From Mycolicibacterium aurum (GTDB taxonomy: Bacteria; Actinomycetota; Actinomycetes; Mycobacteriales; Mycobacteriaceae): a stretch of 64,000 bases of DNA. The notes under the pieces are model-generated. The model was given only the letters and a program-made list of their open reading frames with translations. It was not told the DNA's origin and ran no database searches. This document shows positions 8,271-17,300 of the stretch, in pieces; positions within the stretch are counted from its first letter, which is position 1; each line of letters starts with the position of its first letter. Where the stretch lies: the NCBI GenBank assembly GCA_900078775.1, contig LT549889.1, forward strand, positions 4,774,001 through 4,838,000, given 5' to 3'. The position numbers and the translations under genes were made by a program.

Positions 8271-9284
8271 ATGAACCAGGCGAAGAAGCGCAGTGGTCTG
8301 GGACGCGGCTTGGCGTCGCTCATTCCCACCGGCCCGGCCGAGGGGGAGGCGCTCGGCGGGCCGCGCATCGGCGCCGCGACCGCCGACATCCTGATGGGGG
8401 GTGCCCCGAAGCCGACCGCGGCACCGACGCAGCCCACCGCCGACGAGGCCGACGCGGTCGCGGAGTTCGGTGCGGTGTACCGGGAGGTCGATCCGAAGCT
8501 GATCGACCCCAACCCGCGCCAGCCACGCCAGGTCTTCGACGAGGAAGCACTGTCCGAACTGGTGCACTCGATCAAGGAATTCGGCGTCATGCAGCCGATC
8601 GTGGTGCGCGCGATGCCGGCCGAGGACGGGCAGACCCGCTACCAGTTGGTGATGGGGGAGCGGCGCTGGCGGGCGTCGCAGGAGGCCGGGCTCAGTGCGA
8701 TCCCGGCAATCGTTCGGCAGACCGCCGACGACAGCATGCTCCGCGATGCTCTGCTGGAGAACATCCACCGCGCGCAGCTGAATCCGTTGGAAGAGGCGTC
8801 GGCCTACCAGCAGCTGCTCGAGGAGTTCGGCGTCACCCACGATGAATTGGCATCGCGGATCGGGCGTTCCCGCCCGCTGATCTCCAACATGATCCGGCTG
8901 CTGAAGTTGCCCATCCCGGTGCAACGCCGGGTGGCCGCCGGGGTGCTGTCGGCCGGGCACGCCCGCGCTCTGCTGTCCCTGGAGGGGGGTCCGGAGAAGC
9001 AGGAGGAGCTCGCCGCCCGCATCGTGGCGGAGGGCCTGTCGGTGCGCGCCACCGAGGAGGCCGTCACCCTGGCCAACCGGGCCGGGCCGTCCGAGCCGCC
9101 GGCCCCGCGCCGCAAACCGATCCAGATGCCGGGCCTGCAGGACGTCGCCGAGCAGCTGTCGACGGCGTTCGACACCCGGGTGACGGTGAGCCTGGGCAAG
9201 CGCAAGGGCAAGATCGTCGTCGAGTTCGGCTCGGTGGACGATCTGCAGCGGATCGTCGAGTTGATGAACTCGACCAAGCAGTAG
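8271..9284 (+). CDS. parB: chromosome partitioning protein ParB
   Basis: The 337-residue CTP-dependent DNA clamp binds parS. It starts MNQAKKRSGLGRGLASLIP, the N-terminal ParA-interacting motif. The core has the ParB CTPase motif TRYQLVMGERRWRAS (about 123-137), ENIHRAQLNPLEEA and a helix-turn-helix (VTHDELASRIGRSRPLISNM). A C-terminal dimerisation region ends FGSVDDLQRIVELMNSTKQ. The ATG at 8271 gives the family N-terminus; an upstream in-frame start would overlap parA. Confidence 0.96.
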   Translation: MNQAKKRSGLGRGLASLIPTGPAEGEALGGPRIGAATADILMGGAPKPTAAPTQPTADEADAVAEFGAVYREVDPKLIDPNPRQPRQVFDEEALSELVHSIKEFGVMQPIVVRAMPAEDGQTRYQLVMGERRWRASQEAGLSAIPAIVRQTADDSMLRDALLENIHRAQLNPLEEASAYQQLLEEFGVTHDELASRIGRSRPLISNMIRLLKLPIPVQRRVAAGVLSAGHARALLSLEGGPEKQEELAARIVAEGLSVRATEEAVTLANRAGPSEPPAPRRKPIQMPGLQDVAEQLSTAFDTRVTVSLGKRKGKIVVEFGSVDDLQRIVELMNSTKQ

Positions 9285-9541
9285 CGGGGCGAAAAATGGC
9301 CGGATGGGCGCGGGATGTCCGCGACCGGAGACACCGGCGAATTACGTCACTGTGACACTAAAATCATCGAGCGTCGCTCGGATGCCGGCCCGGAAAGGAG
9401 AAGCCATGCGTGACAACATATTTGGCTTCCGATGCCGGGTCGGTGCACTTTGCCGGGTTCGGTGGGCCGAGCGGACGGGCTTCTCCTATCCTGGAATGGC
9501 ATCCGTGCGCGCCGGAGCCATCTGAAGGTTGGGGTATCGAA
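9285..9541 (+). other. parB-Rv3916c-like leader region
   Basis: This 257-base gap carries a good ribosome site (AAAGGAG, 9394-9400) that faces two overlapping starts. The ATG at 9406 opens a 39-codon frame ending at 9525. The GTG at 9410 is in frame with the next gene and would add 44 residues. A TATCCT box (9487-9492) could be a -10 for the start I prefer at 9542. Which start is used cannot be decided here. Confidence 0.4.
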
Positions 9542-10288
9542 GTGTCAGCACGTATCAACCCGCTGCGGCTCGAGTCGTTCGAGCAGCTACCCAAGCATGC
9601 GAGGCGATGCGTGTTCTGGGAAGTGGACCCGTCCACCTTGCGCGGCGATGACCATCTCGCCGATCCCGAGTTCGAGAAGGAAGCATGGCTGTCGATGGTC
9701 ATGCTGGAGTGGGGTTCGTGCGGTCAGGTCGCCATCGAGTGCGCCGCCGTGCCGGGGGAGCAGGATCCCGATCGCGCCGAGGTCTTCCACGACGCCCCGT
9801 GTCTGGGTTACGTGTTCTACGCCCCGCCCGGGGCCGTGCCACGCGCCAAGAAGTTCCCGACCGGACCGGTCAGCGCCGACGCCGTGCTGCTCACCTCGCT
9901 CGGGCTCGATGCCGCCGACGACGGCGACCACCTCTCCCGGGGACTGATCTCGGCGGTGGTCGGGGATCTGGTGCGCCGCGGTGTGCGGGCACTCGAGGCC
10001 TTCGGCCGCACCGCCCAGGTCGAAGAGCTCTCCGAGGCCGGCGTGCCGTCCGATCTGCAGGAGGCGATCGAGGTCCTCGGTGACTGCTCGGCCGGCCAAT
10101 GCATCGTCGGTGCCGACCTGTTGTTGGACATGGGCTTCGAAGTCGTTGCGCCGCACCCGTATTTCCCCCGGCTGCGGCTCGAGCTGGAGCAGGGCCTGGG
10201 TTGGAAGGCCGATGTGGAGGCCGCGCTGGAACGGCTGCTGGAGAGCGCCCAGTTGCAGGCGCCGGTCGGCGCCGTGCCGTGCGGGTGA
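9542..10288 (+). CDS. conserved mycobacterial protein, Rv3916c-like
   Basis: A 248-residue protein that I match to the uncharacterised Rv3916c of M. tuberculosis by position (between parB and cwlM) and by the opening SARINPLRLESFEQLPKHARRC. Parts look like a degenerate GNAT acetyltransferase fold: VMLEWGSCGQVAIECA, APCLGYVFYAPP, then RGLISAVVGDLVRRGVRALEAFG. No catalytic residues can be assigned. An in-frame GTG at 9410 with a better ribosome site would make it 44 residues longer. It converges on cwlM with a 10-base gap and no visible terminator. Confidence 0.75.
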   Translation: MSARINPLRLESFEQLPKHARRCVFWEVDPSTLRGDDHLADPEFEKEAWLSMVMLEWGSCGQVAIECAAVPGEQDPDRAEVFHDAPCLGYVFYAPPGAVPRAKKFPTGPVSADAVLLTSLGLDAADDGDHLSRGLISAVVGDLVRRGVRALEAFGRTAQVEELSEAGVPSDLQEAIEVLGDCSAGQCIVGADLLLDMGFEVVAPHPYFPRLRLELEQGLGWKADVEAALERLLESAQLQAPVGAVPCG

Positions 10289-10298
10289 GCGACTGGGG

Positions 10299-11483
10299 TT
10301 AGCGGCCGGCCTGTTCGACCGACAGTTCGTGGGCCAGCAACTCGGCGAAGGTGAAGGTGCCGGTCGGGCGGTCGTTCTTACCCAACAGGTAGAGCCGCTT
10401 CACCGCGGCCAACATGCCCTCGGCGATCATGTCGCGGGCCTGGCTGGATGCCAGCAGGGTGCGGTCCTGCGGATTGGTGACGTATCCCAGATCAACCTGG
10501 ACGGTGGGCATCCGGGTCAGCCGCAGCAGATCCCAGGTCCGGCCGTGCACGCGGCAGTCACTCATTCCGGTGCGCGCCACCAACTCTCGCTGGATGAAGT
10601 CGGCGAGGTTGCGCCCGATCGTGGAGACCGAGCCGTGCGAGTTACCGAAGTGGAAGGAGGCGACACCGTTCGCCGACGGGCTGGTGTGGCTGGTGCAGCG
10701 CAGGCTGATCATCAGATCCGCGCCGACGGTGTTCGCGGTCGCGGCCCGCTCGGCGTCCGACGGGCTACGCCCGACAGACCGGGACAAGAAAGTGTCCATC
10801 CCGATCGCCGTCATCCGACCTTCGAGACGACTGGCCAAATCCCACAGGATGTCTGCCTCGCTGAGCGGGCCCTCGGGACCTTGGATGATGGCACCCAGGT
10901 CGTCACCGCCGCGGCCCGGATCGATGATGACCCGCTTTCCGGACAGCCGCGGGCCGGAGCGCCGGACCAGTTCTTCTTCGCGGATCGCGTGCGGTGAACC
11001 GCCGGTGACACGAGAGCCGAGGAAGTACAGCGAGCGCAGGGTCTCCGGGCCGCAGATGCCGTCCGGGAACAGGCCGTACTCGCGCTGGAAGAACATCAGA
11101 CCGTTGTGGGTCTGCAGACCGAAGTGACCGTCGACCAGTCCGGTGTAGAAACCGAGATCCTGGAGCCGGGCCTGCAGGGTGGCGACGTCGTCGCCGTACA
11201 TCGGGGCGCCGAACTGATGAGACAGGGTCCGGGCGCCGAGCTGGTAGGAGGCCTCCCGCAGCGCGCGGGAGGTCGCCTCACCCACCATGCCGTCCACCAG
11301 CAGACCACGCTGCTGCTGGAACGCGCGCACGGCGTGGTCGAGCTCGGCATCGAACACGTCGACCGCGACGTGCTTGCCGGTCGACAGGTCGGCGTCGGGG
11401 CTGTTGATCAGCCCGAGGCCCGCCAGAGCCGTCCTGATCTCGACGACCGCACTTCCCCGGTCGCCGCGACGCAGTATCGACAT
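10299..11483 (-). CDS. cwlM: CwlM, amidase-fold regulator of peptidoglycan precursor synthesis
   Basis: The 394-residue protein has two N-terminal peptidoglycan-binding repeats (about 1-75 and 90-160) and an Amidase_3-type domain (about 185-365). There is no signal peptide. The first zinc-ligand motif, normally IDPGHGG, reads IDPGRGGDD, so the histidine is replaced by arginine. In mycobacteria CwlM is known as a cytoplasmic PknB substrate that activates MurA and contacts MurJ and FhaA, not as a hydrolase. Thr374 in RPTGTFTF is, by my count, the residue reported phosphorylated in M. smegmatis. It lies in one minus-strand block with murJ. Confidence 0.95.
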   Translation of the reverse strand: MSILRRGDRGSAVVEIRTALAGLGLINSPDADLSTGKHVAVDVFDAELDHAVRAFQQQRGLLVDGMVGEATSRALREASYQLGARTLSHQFGAPMYGDDVATLQARLQDLGFYTGLVDGHFGLQTHNGLMFFQREYGLFPDGICGPETLRSLYFLGSRVTGGSPHAIREEELVRRSGPRLSGKRVIIDPGRGGDDLGAIIQGPEGPLSEADILWDLASRLEGRMTAIGMDTFLSRSVGRSPSDAERAATANTVGADLMISLRCTSHTSPSANGVASFHFGNSHGSVSTIGRNLADFIQRELVARTGMSDCRVHGRTWDLLRLTRMPTVQVDLGYVTNPQDRTLLASSQARDMIAEGMLAAVKRLYLLGKNDRPTGTFTFAELLAHELSVEQAGR

Positions 11484-11588
11484 ACCTGGCCTTTCAGACG
11501 CGCTGCACTGTCGGCAGGGAGCCTACGTTCGCAGTTCGGACTGAAAGTATTGTCTCAGACGGTCGGGAAAATCCTGAAAACCTCGCGG

Positions 11589-11921
11589 TCAGGCGTGGTC
11601 CGCGATCTCCCGCAGCAGGGCCGCCTTGCCCTTGGCGCCGACGATCCGCTTCACCGGCTGACCGTCCTTGAACAAGATCAAAGTGGGGATCGACACCACC
11701 TGGAAGTCCCGCGCGGTCGCCGGGTTGGCATCCACGTCGAGCTTGGCGACCTTGAGCTCGCCGGCCTTCTCGGTGGCGATCTCCTCGAGAACCGGGGCGA
11801 TCATCTTGCAGGGGCCGCACCAGGTCGCCCAGAAGTCGACCAGTACCGGCGTGGAGCTGGTCAGGACGTCCTCGGAAAACGAATCGTCGGTCACGACGGT
11901 AGTGGCAGAGTTCTCACTCAT
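11589..11921 (-). CDS. trxA: thioredoxin
   Basis: A 110-residue thioredoxin with the active-site motif WATWCGPCKM at about residues 31-40 and the cis-proline loop VVSIPTLILF. It reduces cytosolic disulfides using electrons from TrxB, whose gene lies immediately upstream (39-base gap). An AGGAGAT ribosome site precedes the ATG. In M. tuberculosis the equivalent gene is called trxC. Confidence 0.96.
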   Translation of the reverse strand: MSENSATTVVTDDSFSEDVLTSSTPVLVDFWATWCGPCKMIAPVLEEIATEKAGELKVAKLDVDANPATARDFQVVSIPTLILFKDGQPVKRIVGAKGKAALLREIADHA

Positions 11922-11960
11922 CAGATCTCCTGATCTAGTGGGTCTGTAGGGGAAGGTTGG

Positions 11961-12932
11961 CTAATCCTCTGTGGGAGCCGGAAATTCGGTGAGCCAACGC
12001 TCGGTGTCGATGGCAGCCGAACAGCCCGAGCCGGCGGCGGTGATGGCCTGCCGGTAGGTATGGTCCACCAGATCGCCTGCGGCGAAGACACCTTCGACCG
12101 AGGTCGCGGTGCTGCGACCGATCACCTTGACGTACCCGTCCTCGTCGACGTCGACCTGACCGCGGACCAGATCCGACCGCGGGATGTGGCCGATCGCGAC
12201 GAACACCCCGGTCACCGCGAGCTTGGACTCTTCACCGGTCACGGTGTCGCGCAAGCGAATTCCGGTGACCTTGGGGTCGCCCTCGATCTCGGTGACGGCG
12301 CTGTTGGTCAGGATGTGGATCTTCTCGTTGGCCCGTGCCCGGTCCAGCATGATCTTGGAGGCGCGGAACTCCTCGCGGCGGTGGATCAGGGTGACGGAGC
12401 GGGCGAACTTGGTCAGGAAGATGGCTTCCTCCATCGCCGAGTCACCTCCGCCGACCACCGCGATGTCCTGGTCGCGGAAGAAGAAGCCGTCACAGGTGGC
12501 GCAGGTGCTCACACCCAGGCCGATGCGTTCCATCTCACCGGGAACGCCGAGCTGGCGGGCCGCGGCACCCATCGCGAGGATGACCGCGCGGGCGCGGTGG
12601 GTCTCGTCACCGACGGTGACGGTCTTGATCGGGCCGGTCAGATCGACCGCGTCGACGTCCTCCATGCGCAGATCGGCACCGAAGCGCAGCGCCTGCTCGC
12701 GCATCTCCTCCATCAGATTGGGCCCCATGATGCCCTCCCGGAACCCGGGATAGTTCTCCACCTCGGTGGTGGTCATCAACGCACCACCGAACTGGATGCC
12801 TTCGAACACCAGCGGCTTCAACTGGGCGCGCGCGGTGTACACGGCAGCGGTGTACCCGGCCGGGCCGGAGCCGATGATGATCACGTCGTGAATGGGGGAC
12901 GTGGCCTCCGAAGTGGTGGACATCCTGGACAT
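11961..12932 (-). CDS. trxB: thioredoxin reductase
   Basis: A 323-residue FAD/NADPH flavoprotein. The FAD-binding GSGPAGYTAAVYTARA is at about residues 22-37, the redox pair CATC near 148-151, the NADPH-binding GGGDSAMEEA near 167, and the second FAD motif GVFAAGDLVD near 290. It passes electrons from NADPH to thioredoxin. I kept the ATG at 12932 because AGAAAGG lies just upstream; an ATG three codons later is also possible. Confidence 0.96.
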   Translation of the reverse strand: MSRMSTTSEATSPIHDVIIIGSGPAGYTAAVYTARAQLKPLVFEGIQFGGALMTTTEVENYPGFREGIMGPNLMEEMREQALRFGADLRMEDVDAVDLTGPIKTVTVGDETHRARAVILAMGAAARQLGVPGEMERIGLGVSTCATCDGFFFRDQDIAVVGGGDSAMEEAIFLTKFARSVTLIHRREEFRASKIMLDRARANEKIHILTNSAVTEIEGDPKVTGIRLRDTVTGEESKLAVTGVFVAIGHIPRSDLVRGQVDVDEDGYVKVIGRSTATSVEGVFAAGDLVDHTYRQAITAAGSGCSAAIDTERWLTEFPAPTED

Positions 12933-12966
12933 CCCAGCCTTTCTGCCGCAAATGCGGCCGGTTGTT

Positions 12967-12994
12967 CAAACACCAGGGTAGGCGGCGGTGTTCC
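12967..12994 (-). promoter_or_regulatory. possible SigH-type stress promoter of trxB
   Basis: On the minus strand GGAAC (12994-12990) and GTTTG (12971-12967) are 18 bases apart, resembling the GGAA/GTT pair recognised by oxidative-stress sigma factor SigH. The trxB2-trxC operon of M. tuberculosis is known to be SigH-dependent. The spacing is slightly long. Confidence 0.4.
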
Positions 12995-13030
12995 CGCCGG
13001 TCCCAGTCGGGGCGCGTGGTGGGACGCGGC

Positions 13031-13627
13031 TCACGGGCGCGGGACCTGCGTTCGTGCCAGCACCCCGGCGCCGGGGGCCGGACAATCCGATGCGACCACC
13101 AATGCGACAACGGTCGAGGGTTCCGCACCGGGCAGCACCAGCAGCACACCGGTGGACACCGGCCGGGCGCCCAGGATCGGGGTGTCGGCGGCGAATCCGG
13201 CGCTCTGCAGGCAGCGCTGCGGATCGGCCAGGGCACCCAGGGCGGCCGGCTGTGCCAGCAGGTCCAGGATCTGCGCGGCGGTCAGGGGCACGACGCCGGG
13301 ATCGCGTTGCACGGTGATGTGCCGGGCGGTCGGGCCGCGATCGCGGTGGTACTCCCGGTCGGTGTCCCCGCCGAGCATCGCGAACACACCCAGCCCGACG
13401 GCGAACACGGCGGCCACGATGCCCGCGACCAGGACCGGTCGGGACTGTGACACCCGGTGCGCCGGGGGCGGTGCCATCCGCAGCGCGGACCGGATGGCCG
13501 CGGTCACGTCCGGCGGTGGTGCTGCGGCGGACTCGGTGTCGGCGGCGAGAGCGGCCAGGTCGCGGCGCACCCGGTCGTGCGCGTCGTGCAGCTCGGCGGC
13601 GGTGGGTTCCCCGGGTTCGCGCTGCAC
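13031..13627 (-). CDS. rsmA: anti-sigma-M factor (RsmA-like membrane protein)
   Basis: A 198-residue protein encoded 7 bases after sigM. An N-terminal cytosolic segment with HDAHDRVRRDLAALAAD is followed by one membrane helix (about 66-86, VLVAGIVAAVFAVGLGVFAML) and an extracytoplasmic domain ending ASDCPAPGAGVLARTQVPRP. Position, topology and size match Rv3912, the SigM antagonist. No zinc-binding HxxxCxxC motif is visible, so it is not a ZAS-type factor. The function is inferred from synteny. Confidence 0.8.
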   Translation of the reverse strand: MQREPGEPTAAELHDAHDRVRRDLAALAADTESAAAPPPDVTAAIRSALRMAPPPAHRVSQSRPVLVAGIVAAVFAVGLGVFAMLGGDTDREYHRDRGPTARHITVQRDPGVVPLTAAQILDLLAQPAALGALADPQRCLQSAGFAADTPILGARPVSTGVLLVLPGAEPSTVVALVVASDCPAPGAGVLARTQVPRP

Positions 13628-13634
13628 GCTCTCA

Positions 13635-14228
13635 TCATCGCGCGGCGGACCCCACTTCGGCGGGAGTCACCGATGTGCCCAGATGGCCGAGCGTGCCCGC
13701 CAGCTTGGTCCTGGCCCGCGCGCAGCGGCTCTTCACGGTGCCCTCCGGCACGCCCAACAGCCGGGCCGTCTCGGCGACAGTGAATCCCTGCATGTCCACG
13801 GCGACCACGGCGGCGCGCTGCTCGACGGGCAGCCGCATCAGGGCGCGTTCCACCACGATGGCGGTGACCACCCCGGATGCCGGGTCGGCGACGCAGCCGG
13901 CCGAGGTGCCGTCCAGCGGAGCGGTCGGGCGGGCCTTGTATCGGCGCACCCGGTCCAGGCAGGCGTTCACCACGATCCGGTGCAGCCAACTGCTCACCGA
14001 GCAGTCGTACCGGAATCCGGCGGCGTGGCAGTGTGCGGACAGCATCGCGTCCTGCAGCGCGTCGCGGGCGTCGTCGGAACAGCTGCTGGTGATCCGGGCC
14101 AGTCGGTACAGCTGCGCCTGGTACCGGTGGAACAGCTCCTCGAAGGCGAACCGGTCACCCGCCACATGCGCGGCCAGCAACTCCGCATCGGTGCGATCGT
14201 GCCCACCGCATCCCCCGAAACTCCCCAC
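13635..14228 (-). CDS. sigM: ECF sigma factor SigM
   Basis: A 197-residue ECF sigma factor. Region 2 includes DALQDAMLSAHCHA and YDCSVSSWLHRIVVNACLDRVRR. Region 4 includes LPVEQRAAVVAVDMQGFTVAETARLLGV and the recognition helix EGTVKSRCARARTKL. SigM of mycobacteria controls late, ESX-type and surface genes. The GTG start at 14228 is supported by a -10 box six bases upstream, giving a leaderless mRNA. The anti-sigma gene follows. Confidence 0.92.
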   Translation of the reverse strand: MGSFGGCGGHDRTDAELLAAHVAGDRFAFEELFHRYQAQLYRLARITSSCSDDARDALQDAMLSAHCHAAGFRYDCSVSSWLHRIVVNACLDRVRRYKARPTAPLDGTSAGCVADPASGVVTAIVVERALMRLPVEQRAAVVAVDMQGFTVAETARLLGVPEGTVKSRCARARTKLAGTLGHLGTSVTPAEVGSAAR

Positions 14229-14240
14229 AGCCGAACACTA
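14229..14240 (-). promoter_or_regulatory. leaderless -10 box of sigM
   Basis: TAGTGT (14240-14235, minus strand) is a TANNNT -10. The six bases TCGGCT then lead exactly into the GTG, so transcription would begin at the start codon, a common mycobacterial arrangement. A short perfect hairpin (GCAGGTC/GACCTGC, 14278-14293) lies further upstream. Confidence 0.5.
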
Positions 14241-14325
14241 GGGGAGCGCGGAACCTGCTCCGGGCACCAACTTCACCGCAGGTCCTGACCTGCACCGATG
14301 TCGGGCCGAGGCTGGGGATAACCGG

Positions 14326-17300
14326 TCAGGACGCCGACTTGAGGGTGATCTCGCCGATATCGGTGCGGCTCTTCCCGTCCACTGTGCCCAACGTCGAGAT
14401 CCACACCAGCACATACGGGGTGGCCTTCGGATCGTCGATCTCGATGGTGTTGGAGCCCTTCTTCAGGGTCACCGGGTCGGTCAGCGCGGTGGTGTCCTCC
14501 AGGGTGGACGGGCTGGCCGAGTCGGAGCCGCGGATCTGCACCGCGGTCCCGACACTGGACACGTCGAGGGTGACCGAGCCGATCGCGGTGGACCGCGGCA
14601 GCTGCAGCATCAGACCGACACCGTTCTTGAAGCCGGGGAACGGGGCGGGATCGGAGTAGGTGTCGGTGGGCCACACCGTGGACGGGTTGCCGTCGATGGC
14701 CAGACCGGCGTCTGCGGGCGCGTCGGCCTCGCCCTCGGGGGAGAACACCGTGGCGCGCACCGGTTTGATCGCCGCGCCACCGGCTGCGGACTGCTCGGTG
14801 CTGGAGCCGGGGCTGTTCAGCCCGAGCTCGTCGCGGCCCAGCCCGTCGCCGACATTGCCGAAGATCCGGCTGAGGATGGTGGCCAGCAGCACCAGGGCCA
14901 GCACCACGACCACACCGCCGGCGGCGACGCCGATGATGATGCCCTTGCGGCGGCGCGCCGCCGCCTCGGTATCGAGGCCGCCGGCAGCCGAGCGGTCGGC
15001 CGACTCGGTGGGCTCGTCGACGGGGGCGATGTACTCGGTGCGGTCGGCCACCGCGGTGGCCTGCTGCAGCAGGTTCAGCAGGGTCGGTGCGGTGCTGATA
15101 CCGCCCTCCTCCTGCACGGCGCGGGCCGCGGCCGCGGAGATCTGGAACGGGATGTCGCCGTCCACGGACTGCGGCTCCACCGGCTGGCCCGCCGCGTCCA
15201 GGTCGGCGGGGGCCAGTCCGCTGTGCAGACCGGAGTCGGGCAGCGGCCACCGGTTGATCAGCAGCGCGTACAGCGCGGCGCCGATCCCACGGATGTCGTC
15301 CTCGGGGGTGGCGTCGGGCAGGGTGGCCGGGAAGGCGAGCACGACGTCGCCCTCGATGCTGACCCGGACCCGGCTGGGATCGTCGATGGACAGCGCGACA
15401 CCGGCCCGGTGTGCGGCCTCGGCGGCGGCAGCCAGCGACTGGATGGCGCGGGCGCCGCCGATGGGCGACGGGGAGGTCTCGGCGACCTCCGCCAGCGAGC
15501 CGCCCCGGATCCATTCGGACACGACGAGCCCGCCGGAACCGGTGCGCGCGACATCGAGCACCCGGGCGATGCCGGGGGTCTCCACCTTGGACAGCCGCAT
15601 GGTGCGGGTGAGGATCTCCTGCAGCTCGCTGTCGGGCAGGACGGCGTCGGGGTCGACGAAGGTCAGGGCCACCTGCCGGTCCAGCGCGGTGTCCAGGGCG
15701 TGCCAGAACTGCAGATGCGGCGGGCCGCCGTGGAACACCAGCAGGCGGTAACGGCCGCCGGCGATGGTGGCCCCCGGGATCAGGTGCACATCCTCGTCGG
15801 CGGTGGCGGTCTCCAGGGCGGGTTCGCGCGGGGAGTCGAAGGCCAGCGGCGCCCGGGTCGGGTCGTCGCCGTAGTCGGCCGGAGGCCGCTGTCCGGGTCC
15901 GTCGGCCGGAGGCCGCTGTCCGGGTCCGTCGGCCGGCGGCCGCTGGCTCTCTGCCTGGGACCGAGGGCTGAAGCCACCGGTGTCGGGCTGGAAGTCGCCC
16001 GCTGCGGGACCCTCGGGGCGCGCGCCTGCCCGGGGTGCCGATCCGGTCACGGGGTCATCACTCACCGCTGGTGGTCCTTTCGGCATCTGCTGCTGTGCCA
16101 TTCCCGCGTGCGGTCCGTACCGGCGCGCCGCCGGGGGGCGTGCGGGCCGCGTGGGGCGGGAATTGCTGTGATCAGAGTACGTGACCGGGGTTTGCATTCG
16201 GGCCCGGTCAGGCACGGAAACGGCCGCGGTTCGGCCGGGCAGCCGGCGCCGCACGGCGGCGACCGCCGCGACCGCGTCGGGCACCTTGGCCGCCCACAGC
16301 ACCGCACCCAGGATCGGCAGCATGATCACGCCCAGCACCACCAGCCGTAGCAGGGATCCGAGGCCGCCGCCGTGCTCGGTCAGGGCCTCCAGCCCGAGCA
16401 GTCGGTCGACCACGTGCGCGGCCAACCCGGCGATCATCGAGGCGGCGATGGTGACCAGGATGGTGCGCAGCACGTCGAGGTTGAGCATCTTGCCGCCGGG
16501 CGGATTGAGGTTGGCGCGCAGCACCAGGTAGCCGACGGTGGCCCCGGCCAGGAAACCCAGCCCGTTGGCCAGGCCCAGGTAGCCGGCCACCATGCCCGGG
16601 TCGGACACCAGATGCGGCACCGCCACCGAGGCCGAGATCTTCACCGCGGTGATCACCAGGATCAGCACGATCGGTGTCCACGGCTGCTGGCGCGCGTAGA
16701 ACACCCGCAGCTGCAGCAACACCAGCGCGTAGGGGATCAGGGTGAAAGCGGACAGCGTGATCGCCATGCCGAGGTACCCGGCGTCGGTCTGGCCGAAGTT
16801 GCCGTAGGCGAACAGCGCGCTGCCGATGGCCGGACCGCCCACGGTCATCATCGCCACGATCGGGATCAGCGTGATCATGGTCAGCCGGGTGGCCAGGTTC
16901 AGGTCGGCGAGCACGGCCGGGCCGTCGTCGGCGGCGGCGTTGCGGGACAGCCGCGGCATCACGACCGTCAGCACGGTGACGCCGATGATGCCGAACGGCA
17001 GCTGCAGGATCAGCCAGGTGTAGTTGTAGATGGCGGGGCCGGAAGCGGCTGCCGCGCTGGCGATCTGATTGCCGACGATCAGGCCGATCTGGCTGATGAG
17101 CACGTACAGCACCATGGCCAGCGCCATCATGCCGAACTGCTTGAGCCGGTCGTCGATGCCCCACAGCGGGCGCAGGCTGATGCGTTCGCGGCGCAACGCC
17201 AGGATCAGCACCGCGGCCTGGGCCACCACACCGAGTGTGGTGCCGATGCCGAGCACCAGCAGCTTGGCGTTGCCCATCTCGACCGGGTCGATGGACAGCT

